A DNA stretch of 64,000 nucleotides from the NCBI GenBank assembly GCA_012064385.1, contig QRDG01000414.1:1368147-1432146 (forward strand), in the 5' to 3' direction. The notes under the pieces were generated by a model that saw nothing but the letters and a program-made list of their open reading frames with translations, made no database searches and was not told the DNA's origin. The translations under genes were made by a program, and so were the position numbers. The DNA comes from Puccinellia tenuiflora. Lineage: Eukaryota > Streptophyta > Magnoliopsida > Poales > Poaceae. Below, piece after piece: positions 44,901 to 56,299 of the stretch (position 1 is the first letter of the stretch; each line of letters starts with the position of its first letter).

Positions 44901-45734
44901 TTCTGGCAGAGTTTCCAAACCGCTTTGGAAACCCGTCTCAACTTCAGCACGGCTTATCACCCTCAAACTGATGGTCAAACTGAAAGGGTGAACCAGGTTC
45001 TTGAGGACATGCTTCGGGCATGTGTCATCTCCTTCGGTAAGGGTTGGGAAAAGTATCTCCCCCTCGCCGAGTTCTCCTACAACAATAGCTATCAGGCTAG
45101 TCTGCAAATGGCTCCCTTTGAGGTCTTCTATGGGAGAAAATGCCGGACTCCTCTAAATTGGTCTGAAACCGGAGAGAGGCCACTCTTCGGTCCTGATGTG
45201 ATCAATGAAGCCGAGGAGAAGGTCTGTATCATTCGGGATAATCTCAAGGCTTCTCAGTCAAGGCGAAAGAGCTACTATGATAAACACCATTAAGAGGTTC
45301 ACTATGAAATTGGTGACAAAGCCTATCTTCGTGTCTCTCCCCTCCGAGGCGTTCGTCGTTTCGGAATCAAGGGAAAATTGGCACCTCGCTATGTTGGTCC
45401 CTTCACCGTCCTAGCCAAGCGAGGAGATCTCTCCTATCAGTTGGAGCTCCCCGAGAAATTCTCGGATGTGCATGATGTGTTCCATGTCTCCCAACTCCGT
45501 CGTTGCTTCAAAGATCCTATTCGTGGGGTTGATCATGAGGTGTTGGACATTCAGGAGGATTTGACTTACCGTGAGCATCCTATCCGCATCTTGGATGAAG
45601 CGGAAAGAAAGACCCGCAACAAGACCATCAAGTTCCTCAAAATCCAAGGGTCTAACCATTCCGAAGAAGAAGCAACTTGGGAACGGGAAACTAGTCTTCG
45701 TCAGGAATATCCCGCCTTCTTCACACAAGCCTAG
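41988..45734 (+). pseudogene. pol of element H: RT-RNase H-integrase-chromodomain, MITE-interrupted
   Basis: Begins with the protease C-terminus (VILGMDWL), then RT (KRPYRMPAEELTELKKQL, VVDYRPLNAVTIKNKYPLPR, MDLRSGYHQI). The 520-bp MITE interrupts at 42817. RT resumes at 43337 with the catalytic YIDDILVYS. RNase H follows (YCDASLQGLGCVL, LELATVIHALKQWR, SDHQSLKYLF), then integrase with HHCC finger (EAHESPISIHPG, CDICRRVK) and DDE motifs (GMDFITGF, SDRGSLFVS, HPQTDGQTERVNQ). A TAA at 45291-45293 cuts the frame. Beyond it lie the GPY/F-type tail (LAPRYVGPFTVL) and a chromodomain-like end (IRILDEAERKTRNK, NHSEEEATWERE). Chromodomains bias integration to particular chromatin. Apart from these lesions the region is well preserved. 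Confidence 0.94.
42817..43336. mobile_element. hAT-type MITE inside RT of element H, 520 bp
   Basis: Terminal inverted repeats TAAGGATGGCAA / TTGCCATCCGTA and a perfect 8-bp target duplication GGCTACAT at 42809-42816 and 43337-43344. Eight bases is the hAT signature. The arms are full of GGGTA/TACCC words forming nested palindromes such as GGGTACCCG; the middle (42980-43130) is AT-rich. There is no ORF of note. Confidence 0.95.
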
Positions 45735-45756
45735 AATCTCGGGACGAGATTCCTGT

Positions 45757-45770
45757 AAGGGGGGTAGATT
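45757..45770 (+). other. Polypurine tract of element H
   Basis: AAGGGGGGTAGATT directly before the 3' LTR. Confidence 0.8.
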
Positions 45771-48700
45771 TGTAACAGCCCCAGTTTTCACTTTTTGCAT
45801 TGCAACATTGCATCATGGCCTATATTAAAATTGCTAAGTTAATAATGCAACAATTGGAAAACAATAAAAAGGGAAGCAAATCCTTCCAAAAAAAAAATCA
45901 AACCAAATACATTACTCAAATTGGCAAAACCAATTGTTCTTGAGTCTCCAAATTGTCCAGGAATCTCAAGGATATATTTTATAAATAATTGTCAAAGGAA
46001 ATTTCTTGTCAAACAAAGAAATAAATCTGAGACTTCAAAATTGGTTCAAATCAAATTCTATTTTGAAACCAAGTTAAACTTTCCAAAAATTCAAAATAAA
46101 ACTATGGGGAGCTTCATTAATATATTATGAGCCTCCATAAATATTTTTATTGAAATGTTTAAGTGCTCCAAATAAACACATTTTGGAAATTATCAAATAT
46201 GACTATAATTAAATCCTGTGAACAAATGTTGTTCAAAATATTTTATTCTTAAGCCCCAATTTTTGTGGAGCCTCTACATGATATGGGGAGACTACATAAA
46301 TTTTTACAGAATTTTTGAAATAGTTTTCGTGCCCCAAATAAATCCCTAAAGGGCTACTGTTTTTCGGAAAGAAATAAAGAAGCAGAGAGGGACCTATCGG
46401 TGATGGAAAAGAATTTGCCAGGGGGGTTTTCGTATTTTTGCGCGTCATCTCACTCCTCCCGCACGGCACGCCGCCGTGTTCCCCGCGTCGCTGTGCCGCG
46501 CCACCCAGGCGACGACACTCCGCCGTGCTCCTCACTCACTTGCTGCCTCCCGAACCCCCCTGCTCTCCTGCAAGGAGATAAATACCTCGAGGCCTCCTCT
46601 GCTCCCTCGCTCTCCTATCTTCTCCCCACGGACCCGAAACACGGCCGAACTCGCCGCCGCATCGCCGGCGTTTGAAGCCTCCCCGAGCCAAGCGGAGCAC
46701 ACCGCCGTCACCACCGTGTTCCCTTCTCCTCCTCCACCCGAAGAATCGAGGAGGGAAGCCGCAAATCGCCCGCGCCGTCCGTTTCTTCTCCGTCGCGACA
46801 TCGCCGCTGCTACGGTCCTTCTCCGCCACTGCCGTTGCTTCCCACGCGTCGAGGGTGAGCTGCTCTATCTCCCCGTGCTCTCCATTCTTCCTCGCGCGAC
46901 TCGTAGCGCTAGTTTACTTGAGCTCGCCGCCGGCCGCCGCGGTAGCTCGTCGCCGACGCTGCTCCGATGACCATTAGCTAGCGGCGCCGCCCCGTGCGTG
47001 TTCCCCACGTCCGTGCGAGTCCGTAGCGCCTCGTAGCGCGTCCCCTGGCGTAGTAGAACGGCGGGGGCCGTGTACTCGCCGCTGGCGACCATCGCCGTGC
47101 GCACGGCCGCGCCACCGCACTCCAGTCCAACGTGGCCATGGGCTCCACACGCCCGCGTGGCTGCTGACCTGGCCGCTGGCCCACAGGTCCGTGGCACGGG
47201 CTAGCCAGCCCGTGAGTGAAAAAAAACGGTTCGGTTAGAATTTTCGGGAAAATAAATAAAAAGGCAGAAATTTGATTAAGAGAGACAATTTGCTACCCGC
47301 ATGGGTAGCTACACACCCATGCGTTATACGGAGATGCAAGCCGTATGTATATGTTTTAGCATGTTTTCCTAGTAAAACACGGATAGTTGGTGTACAAAAC
47401 TGATTTCGGAATTTTCAAAAAATATTTTTGGTCGTCATTTTTAGCTTTTGTTCATAGTTGACTTTTTTGTTGACTTTTGGGTCAAACTTTACTAAAAAAA
47501 TCACAGCGGATGGAAAAAAAATCGAAAAAATTTCAAAATACTTTTTAATAATTATATCAACTCTACTAGTGACATCCCCCTTGTCTACCTGAGTAATATC
47601 ATTTTACCATTGCATATACGTTTCGGTCAAACTTAGGGTGTGTAGCTACCCATGGGGGTAGCAAGTCTTTTCTGATTTGATTAAACTTCAAAAATCCATA
47701 TCTTTTTGAATACATGTCCAAATAATGAAATTAATATATCAAATTGTTCAGAGAATTAAAGCTTGTCTGTTGGTATAATTTGTCCATCCAAATGAATTAG
47801 TTTAAGTGTTGTTTAATTAAAATAATGGAAATGGCCGCAAAGAAATGATTTTTGGAAAATCTATAACTCTATAAATAATGATCCAAAAATTATGTGAGAC
47901 CCCTCAAAATGTTCAGCACTGAATATACTTCATATTTCACCTTGTTACCAACCATGGATAATTAGTTTCATTGCTGTTTAAAATGATTTGCTAAAATGGC
48001 AGATTTAAAGTGGGTTTTAGAATTCAATAACTTAATAATAGTTAATCAGAAAAATGTGCTTAAGACCTCAAAATGCTCATAAAAATATGTACTGTCCATT
48101 AACATCGTCATCATGCATATTTGACCTCAATTACAACACTTCACTTTTAGAAGATAGGGAAAATACTAAGATAAATTATGGGGTTAATTGTGTAGGTAAA
48201 TAGAAATATTCCTTACACCCCATTTAACTTGTTAGTTAAATTCAGTGCATTAAAATTTCATGCCATCATGTGTTTGTGCATTGCATTTGTTAAGCATGTG
48301 GGTTGATTGATTGTTATTTCTTTCCGGTGTTTTTGTGCATCGGTAGATTCAGGAGTCGAGGTTCCACCACAATACCTCGACGATCCGTGCGACCAGCACT
48401 ATCAGCAAGGCAAGAGATAACCTAACCTTCTTGGCATCTAGCATCCTACTGTTTTATAAACTTATTTTATCCACCATACTATTGCATTCGGTTCTATGTC
48501 AATTCTTGGTCAAATACTAGAGTATCCTATGAATGCATGTTTTTCCCCGAACCAATACCTGTATCCCTACCTACAAACCATAGGTTTGATATGTTAGCCT
48601 GATACAAAGATATACTATTGTATACATACGCTTAGCTATGCTTAGCCATGCTTAGTCGATTGCTATATTGTCCGTTGATTAAATTCCATAATTATGATGT

Positions 48701-50039
48701 TGGTGGAATGTTTCGGACATGGTGGTTACTTGTGATACTTAATTAAATTGCTAAAAGGCTTGGATGAGTTGCCATCGGGGATGGTGTTTTGCCTCATTCT
48801 TGCCGCCTAGGTTGAGAGTGCTTTTAGCTAGAACCAAGAACCGAGCGTGCTTCCAACGGTGGGGGTATGGGCCCCTTACTGACCGAATAATTTGTGAGGG
48901 GCTTGTCAAGGGTACTCTAGTTTGAGCTTTCCATTTGCGTGTGAGTGTGTGGAAGAAGGCTCGATGAGGACGGTGGTGTTTAGGATGTGGTCGCGGGGCA
49001 GGGTGTTGAAATAGGCACTGAACCTGTCCTTCCGCACACTGATGATCCTTGAGTAAGCCTCATGCACGGTAAAGGTCTAACCGCGCCCACTCGTCGGCTT
49101 TCCCCGGAAGAGAGCTAATCAGGCGAGCCGGACGGTACCAATGGAAAAAACAGTACACCCCTGCAGGGTTAAATCTTTTCGAAAAGTCGTGTCCACGATT
49201 ATGGGCAAATCTTGGGAAAGGCGGATTAGCTCATAGAAAACATAAACCTTACTTAAAATTTGGCAACTAGAGGTTGCAACTCAATCGTGTGATACAAGGT
49301 TCATTTCCTCGAGGGTGATTCGAGGGAGTGCCTTGGTGGAGATGAGTGATGAGAAATGGTTACTATGGGTTCGTTGAGAACCAAAGATGAAAGTTTACTC
49401 TCTTATGCCTTTTCGAAAACATTCTGAGTAGACGATGCCATGAGTCTTTATGTCTTTTAAAAAGGAAAACTAGCTTTATGCAAATTAGCTACTAGACAAC
49501 TTTAGAGCCTCCGTCATCATTGGGCCTATATCGCCCTACTAAACTTGCGAGTACGTCGTACTCAGTCTCTCTTTGCTGCTTATTAATTTGTTTCAGAGGA
49601 GGACGACACCGAGCAGATAGGTAGGTTCTTCGTGAACATCGACGAGTAGTCTGGGGTTCCCAGGTGGCAGCTTGGGACGTCGGAACGAGCTGGCTGGGAT
49701 TTGTTTATGTGTAGGCCTCTTAGGCCATATATTTGGATCTTGTTGTATTAGACAACTACCTCGCTTCCGCATGATGTATTGTTGGGTCGGTGACCCCTTT
49801 TGTGTGTAATCTGTATCTTTCTCATATATGAGTTGCTATATGATTTTGTGTCGTAGAGTCTGCAGTGTGCCAGTTGTTCTACAAGTCTTGATCTCTGTTT
49901 TATACATTGATAGCTATGCCAGTGTTTATGACACGATCGATGTGTTGCGTGGGAGCGGTAATTCCATGCCCTTTGATTGTGTAGCATAGCCTGTGGGTTA
50001 CATAGCCTCTCTGTATAATTCCGGGGTCGGGGCGTTACA
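45771..50039 (+). repeat. 3' LTR of element H
   Basis: 4269 bp. It matches the 5' LTR apart from a MITE (47280-47675) and small indels, including an 18-base in-frame gap in the GC-rich block relative to 37558-37582. Confidence 0.96.
47280..47675. mobile_element. Mutator-type MITE in 3' LTR of element H, 396 bp
   Basis: Inverted ends share TTGCTACCC.CATGGGTAGCTA. The 9-bp target duplication TTTGATTAA is at 47271-47279 and 47676-47684. The 5' LTR near 38055 shows the empty site (AAATTTGATTAAACTT). Confidence 0.93.
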
Positions 50040-52034
50040 TAGATCTAGCACAATCACGCATTGATATAGTTGGTTGTTGCTACTGTACGTAAATATCTTA
50101 GTCATAGGATCAATTCTTGCTTCCTGCACATATCTTGCTGTTTCTTTCACAAATTATTTTTTACTTTGAATACCTATTGTCAGAATTCTGAGCCCGCCAC
50201 TGAGGAGGAGGGGCTAGTGCTTTCACCCCCAAGTTACCTCTTGAGAGATGACGAGATGACACGGTGCGAGGGAGGGGGGGAGCCTCCTGTCCTCCCATGA
50301 AAGCACCCATGTTGGAGCACTGCTCTTAGAATAACCTACTATAAAATTAAAGGTGATACGTAATATGAGCGAATGGATGATTTCGTTCAGAAATTTTTAC
50401 GCACATGTGTGGCCCCATTAGCTTGAAAAAGGACACTTCCATGTACTTTTTCTTACGGGTGAAGGCCCCGAATGACCTAGGGTCTGCATTGATAAGGTGG
50501 AGGGTATACACTTCTACAAACAGGGCCACAAAGAATATAGAAATTACAATAAGGCCATGAACTTCTATAGGAAGCACCATAGAAGGGAACGCAGAAGCAC
50601 GACCCGGTCCTTGCACATCGCCGCCGCTATTCAGCCTCCATGCACAATCGGTCCTGTTGCCGTCAGGGACGCCACCACTTGGCGCATCAGGAACCGTAGA
50701 TGTCTAGTTGTCATATGCTTTTGTTTTTTTACCGGTTTATTCATGTATCTACCCTATGCGACCCCTGAATTGTAATATATGATATTCGAACTAAGTAATA
50801 GAAGGTTGTGTGTATCCGAGGATGTAGAGGTCGGGAGGCCGTGCCAAGACCTGAGAAGATCTTCCAGTGAAGGAAGAGAAGCTCGTGTTGTGTAGACATC
50901 CGAGCATGGCGAGGCCATCCGTTTGACCAAACATGGCAATGGCAATGAAGCGCTACCGCTAGGGATGCCATCACACCTATAGATCTCGCATCTGCACCCG
51001 TTCCTCCCTGCCCGACGGTTGCCAAGCAACTCCCTCCATCTCCCTCGCTACCAACGTCGAGGAGGAGGCCACAATGTTATTGAAGGAGCTAGCTCCCAGG
51101 ACCTCCAACATCTTCCTCATCCGTGGAAGCACGCTGGAAACGCCCAGCAGTCGTCATCCCACGACGCGTCCAACGTGGAAACGAACAAGCTCGAAGGCTC
51201 GGCCTTATTGATGGAGATCCCCGATCCGAGTGTCGCCACCTGCACCGGCTCTCGCCATCAGAGCCGCACAACAACGAGGATCAGAGACAGACTGCACCAT
51301 ATCTTGTCGGCGGGACTTCGTGCCCTACTCCTAGACGCTCCTACCGTACCAAACCTAAACCTACGTTGTACATAGAGGAGGCCGACGCCTTGCCTCAGCC
51401 TCCACTGGCAGCATCGCCGGCGAGGAGGGCCTCAGTTTGGCCCCGACCCAGAGGCACTCTCAAAGTACTATTCACAGGAGAAAATGGAGAGGATATAGCT
51501 ATCAAGTTGTGTAACAACGTCGATATATGCAGACGTATAGATCACAAGAGAAAAGCTAGGCAACGCACAAGGGCACATAATATGGCTTGCGTAGCTAGCA
51601 CTGTAGCGTACGGAGTGCATATTGCGAGTTTGGAGCGTGTCTTGTGTCGTACGACCATATGGGTGAATCTTGTCCCTTGTGAAAGCAATGGTGTTTTTTC
51701 TTGGGAGGAAAGCAATGACGTATCACGTATGGTCCACATGCCCAGCCATTGTGCAGCTATTAAGCAAGTGTCTCCCCTCGCCGAGACACGAACGAATACC
51801 ACATCTTTTCTGACTATAGAGTTTGTAATAGTGATTTTATTTATGGTACATTCTTGTTGTTCTTATTTCTTTTTTTCCATATATATACGGCCCTTTTCAC
51901 AGCCCAGCTGGCTCCACTACATACTTTATTCTGTCTGCAAGAAAATGGTATACGTTTTCACGGGAGGAAGTTACAAATGAACTGAGAGATGAAGGTCGAA
52001 TCAAGTAAAATGTAAATAATAATAAAACAACGAA
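50040..52034. other. Unassigned DNA left of the tRNA gene
   Basis: No supported gene. A GGTTGTGTGTATCC...GATGTAGAGGTCGGG segment near 50801-50835 looks like the 3' end of grass LINE elements, so 50340-51000 may be a decayed LINE fragment. A 285-codon plus-strand frame at 51123-51980 has no recognisable domain and a composition that changes abruptly along its length, so I do not call it a gene. Confidence 0.45.
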
Positions 52035-52106
52035 GTCGTTGTTGTATAGTGGTAAGTATTTCCGCCTGTCACGCGGGTGACCCGGGTTCGATCCCCAGCA
52101 ATGGCC
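52035..52106 (+). tRNA. tRNA-Asp (GUC)
   Basis: The 72-nt sequence folds as a cloverleaf. The acceptor stem GTCGTTG pairs with CAATGGC (one G-U), the D arm is TATAGTGGTAAGTA, the anticodon loop CTGTCAC carries GTC at 52068-52070, and the T arm is CCGGG-TTCGATC-CCCAG with one mismatch. The A and B box promoters are present, and a run of seven T (52108-52114) follows at once as Pol III terminator. A few bases differ from the plant consensus: a T at the top of the anticodon stem, the T-stem mismatch and discriminator C. It may be functional or slightly decayed. tRNA-Asp is also the primer for Athila-type elements such as A. Confidence 0.9.
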
Positions 52107-52107
52107 C

Positions 52108-52114
52108 TTTTTTT
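52108..52114 (+). terminator. Pol III terminator of tRNA-Asp
   Basis: Seven T residues directly after the tRNA 3' end. Confidence 0.75.
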
Positions 52115-53913
52115 GTTGAATTATTTTTATTTTCTATATATATTCAATACTCAAAATTGTGTTTCTTTTTCGCCTTGTTCTGGTCCTTCTTTTGTGCTGG
52201 GTTAGTTGTTCTGATCCAGTTTACCATTTTGATATATCCCGGTGAGATGTGAGCACGAATATCAGTGTCCGTATCAAATTCGAAGGGGGACAAATAAAAT
52301 TTAGATAAAATATATCTTATAGTACTATGAAGTTCTGAGAACAGGATATTCCATTGCCTCTTTTTTTTTTTTGAAGTGGTTGAGTGAAACAATGCCGGAG
52401 GATTAGTAGTCCGGTTGTAACATTTTATTTTGGCTTCCTGACTTTTTGTTGAACTCTTTCTTAATTAATAGATTGGGGCAAAATTTTATCTTCGTTTAAA
52501 AAAAATTGCCTCTTGTTTTCCAATGGGCTGACGTCATACCTTATCTTTTCTCTCATTTTTTTTCTACAAAATAATCACGTTATGTTACATATGCTGCATC
52601 AATGTCCGTTAGTTGCACATATAACGCCTTCCATATTGATTAACACTTGGTAACCAGTAAACTATGGGGGGAATTTCGTCCATAGAAGAACACTGACGGA
52701 TTGCAATATATTTCTTGATTTAGTATTTCGTTACAATGAATCTATCCCGAACATTCCCAAGAAATACAATTCCTCTGAAAGAATACTATGTTGTAAAATC
52801 CTCCGCACCATTGTAATGTACCATCCATCATGCTCCTTTTTTTTTGCGAAAACCGCCATTTCTGAACTTTCAGCTCTTCAGTTTCATTTAATTTGAATCC
52901 TAAGTATCATCACTGCAGGAATTTGTTAAAAACTCAGGTCAGCCTATGAAGAGCTATAGGATCCCAGAAGCTAATGTATTTTTTTTTCAAGAAACAGAAC
53001 AAGCCTGATCATTTTTTTGTTGAATTATTTTTATTTTCTATATATATTCAATACTCAAAATTGTGTTTCTTTTTCGCCTTGTTCTGGTCCTTCTTTTGTG
53101 CTGGGTTAGTTGTTCTGATCCAGTTTACCATTTTGATATATCCCGGTGAGATGTGAGCACGAATATCAGTGTCCGTATCAAATTCGAAGGGGACAAATAA
53201 AATTTAGATAAAATATATCTTATAGTACTATGAAGTTCTGAGAACAGGATATTCCATTGCCTCTCATTTTTTTTGAAGTGGTTGAGTGAAACAATGCCGG
53301 AGGATTAGTAGTCCGGTTGTAACATTTTATTTTGGCTTCCTGACTTTTTGTTGAACTCTTTCTTAATTAATAGATTGGGGCAAAATTTTATCTTCGTTTA
53401 AAAAAATTGCCTCTTGTTTTCCAATGGGCTGACGTCATACCTTATCTTTTCTCTCATTTTTTTTCTACAAAATAATCACGTTATGTTACATATGCTGCAT
53501 CAATGTCCGTTAGTTGCACATATAACGCCTTCCATATTGATTAACACTTGGTAACCAGTAAACTATGGGGGGAATTTCGTCCATAGAAGAACACTGACGG
53601 ATTGCAATATATTTCTTGATTTAGTATTTCGTTACAATGAATCTATCCCGAACATTCCCAAGAAATACAATTCCTCTGAAAGAATACTATGTTGTAAAAT
53701 CCTCCGCACCATTGTAATGTACCATCCATCATGCTCCTTTTTTTTTGCGAAAACCGCCATTTCTGAACTTTCAGCTCTTCAGTTTCATTTAATTTGAATC
53801 CTAAGTATCATCACTGCAGGAATTTGTTAAAAACTCAGGTCAGCCTATGAAGAGCTATAGGATCCCAGAAGCTAATGTATTTTTTTTTTCAAGAAACAGA
53901 ACAAGCCTGATCA
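52108..53913. repeat. Recent tandem duplication, 2 x ~904 bp
   Basis: Copy 1 is 52108-53011 and copy 2 is 53012-53913. Both begin TTTTTTTGTTGAATTATTTT and end GCCTGATCA. By eye they differ only by a few one- or two-base length changes in homopolymers and a few substitutions near 52360/53264, so the duplication is very young. It fills the gap between the tRNA gene and the 3' end of the phospholipase-like gene. Confidence 0.96.
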
Positions 53914-53971
53914 TGGCACATACCTTTGTTCTATATATGTGATGTTTCTATAGATACTATTTTCAGAGGAC

Positions 53972-56147
53972 TCATGCAGAGCACACTACAGAAGATCCTT
54001 GCTGCAAAATGGCCACAAGAAAATAAGGTTAAGTTAATGTCATGATTCACATAATATAAAAATGGGACGACAAAGAAGGAAGCAATTTTTTCAGTCTCAC
54101 CGGGCAAGCATTAACGTCCTGGCATCCGCACAGGAGCCTCCCATTGAGCAGATCTGTGTCTTGGAACACGCCACCTCCGTCGCTTCTCTGAATTAGTTCA
54201 GTTCAGAAACATCACTGAATCATCGCAACAATATAACCTCGGTTGTTGTTTTGTACTGTAGCTAAACTGAAAATGCTGGACAGTACTTCTACACTCCACC
54301 AGTTTGACGTTTACCTTGTAGTAATCAACTGCAATGAAATTAGCCCATCGATTTCCAGCTGCGCCGTAGCACGTATTCACCATGTCAGTGAGGCTGTTAG
54401 AGTGCTGCAAACATGCAGTTAGCTTCACAGGGACCGATGGGAAGTAGTTCATCAGAACCAGCGACTTCGTCTTGTCGTTGAGAGCCGCCGACTCTGCACG
54501 ATTTGAGCATTTCCCAGCATCCATTCCATCGTCACCATCTGCGACAGAAGGAAAACCGTAAATTTCGTACAAACAACACGTATGGATGCATGATCATGAA
54601 TTGCATAGCAAGGTCCAGTATGGAGGAACTGTTGCCTCACAATTGTTCTCAACCATGAAGTTCCATTGATACGCTATTCCTTCTGTGGCTTGCTTCGATT
54701 TCTTGGATGTGAACACGAGGAGGCGTTGGCTGCTTGCGATCATGTCTCTAACAAGAGGCCAGTCCTGACCGTTCTTCGGCATTTTTGACACCGGAAACCA
54801 GTACTTCTGCAGGCCAGAAGCCTTGAACACTTTTGTCAGGCCTTTCGGTGCATTAACGTAGTCTTCCAGGATCAACGTGACGATTTCGGATGGGTTAGAT
54901 GAAAGAAATGCCTCGATTTCCTTGAGTGTGTCCAGTGCCGGTTCCTACAATTAAGCACCACTTATTTATAAACTGTATTCTGAAACTCCTTCAGTTGGAG
55001 ATAGGTGAGGAAGGCAAACTCAGTATATACTCACAAATGCAGTAAAATCGTTGCATTTGCCTCCATTGGAATGGCACAACCATACATCTCCTTTGAAGTC
55101 ATACATGTCGAGCATTAGCGCGCGAACGCCGTTCTGCAGAACATTGCAACTGTGATGAGAACTACTGTTGATAAGATAGCACATGTAGAACAACAGAAGA
55201 ATCTTATGAGATGACGCAAAAGGTACATTTAACTGGTCAGTGACTGTATCCTCCTGGTTGTCGAAGGTGATGCGTGGAATTCCGGTGTGCGAAGGTTCCC
55301 CGACGATCGCGAATGAATTGTGCGTCGTGAGATAGGCGTACTTGTTGAACGGCAACGAGTTATTCTGAAGACGAAACCAGAAACAAGACTAATTCAGAAT
55401 AAGACATTAGGACCATGAAGAGAAGCTGTTTCCATCGGCAGCATGATATCCCTGACTACCTATTCCAAAAGAGCGCTATACGCATAACAGATTATTTTGA
55501 GATTTGGGGAGAAAATTAGTTCATAACGCCCTCTCGTGTGTCCTATGTAACTGAAATCCCTATGCATACTGAGAATCTGACGGCAATATACAGGCAGTAT
55601 GTATCCTAACCAAAATTGCATCGTTTTCTCAGCATGAACTGAAAAGGACAAAAATAAACAATCTGCCTAACTCATGGGATCGCATTCTGTTTGGTCCGGA
55701 AACAGATCTGGTCAGCCCAGAATTTGTGAAAGAGGAATACGGGAACTCAATATCCTAAACAAACACATGCATAACTACTCATCCTTATTCCTCACAGGAA
55801 AAACAGAGGTAAACAGCATAGGAAGAAGCGAGCTCTTACGACGAGTCGGAAGGGGTTGGTGGCGGTGGAGCGGACGCAGTGGGAGCCGGCGAGCTCCGGG
55901 TCGCAGTCGAAGCACCATTGGCCGGCGCTGCAGTCCGCGCTCGTCGAGCACGTGTCGCCTACCTGAATACAATACAAACCACACCCAAATCAAAGGCTCG
56001 ATTTTAGCAGAGACGATCCCGAGGAGTTTGATGGATTGAGAGAAAAGGGGGATTTCATCACAGTTCTTGCGTGCAGCTTACATTGGCAGTTGCAGCTCTC
56101 AAGAGGCCAGCCACAACTAGAACTACTAGCGTAGATATGCGCCCCAT
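53972..56147 (-). CDS. Secreted PI-PLC X-domain (phosphodiesterase-like) protein, 8 exons
   Basis: Exons on the minus strand: 56147-56082, 55962-55840, 55364-55227, 55133-55035, 54944-54641, 54538-54315, 54187-54101, 54001-53972. All introns are GT-AG and phases join to one frame of 356 residues. Residues 1-22 are a signal peptide (STLVVLVVAGLLRAATA). Residues 27-50 are cysteine-rich (CSTSADCSAGQWCFDCDPE). The PLC X domain follows with both catalytic-type histidines: His78 in YLTTHNSF and His130 in VWLCHSNGG; VRALMLDMYDF and VTLILEDYV are also family motifs. The end is short (CGCQDVNACP, QGSSVVCSA) with no long GPI-type tail. Members hydrolyse or resemble enzymes that hydrolyse phosphoinositide-type substrates, but the plant group lacks the Y domain and its substrate is not established. 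No lesion is visible; it is the only clearly intact host protein gene here. Confidence 0.95.
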
Positions 56148-56286
56148 CCGAAAGCTAGGGAGAGAGAGGAACAGGAAAAGGATAGCGCCGTGCAGGACTC
56201 CGACCAACTGAGGAATCAATGCTCCGGAGAGTTGGTGAGGGGTGGTTGCGGCGCAGGATATGGTAGTACTAGCATTGTCACGCTAC

Positions 56287-56293
56287 TTATATA
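56287..56293 (-). promoter_or_regulatory. TATA box of the PI-PLC X-domain gene
   Basis: TATATAA on the minus strand, about 140 bases upstream of the start codon, giving a 5' UTR of roughly 110 bases. Confidence 0.65.
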
Positions 56294-56299
56294 GACTGG

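Larger units (their letters stand above)
36522..50039 (+). mobile_element. Element H: Tekay/Del-like chromovirus with ~4-kb LTRs
   Basis: LTRs 36522-40417 and 45771-50039 (TGTAACAG...GCGTTACA) flank a 5.35-kb interior. A perfect target duplication TAGAT is present at 36517-36521 and 50040-50044. The primer site is TGGTATCAGAGC (tRNA-iMet). Gag and protease lie in one frame and pol in the next, with a chromodomain-like C-terminus. Three lesions are visible: a frame change at a C10 run (41976-41985), a hAT-type MITE in RT (42817-43336) and a TAA at 45291-45293. A further MITE sits in the 3' LTR (47280-47675). LTR divergence over a 480-base sample is about 2.5% by eye. Confidence 0.96.

Noticed and set aside
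51123..51980. 285-codon plus-strand frame
   Set aside because: No domain is visible and composition changes from charged/arginine-rich to hydrophobic in a way unlike one protein; it may overlap decayed transposon DNA.
55674..56039. Plus-strand frame opposite exon 2 of the PLC-like gene
   Set aside because: It is antisense to a well-supported exon with splice sites.
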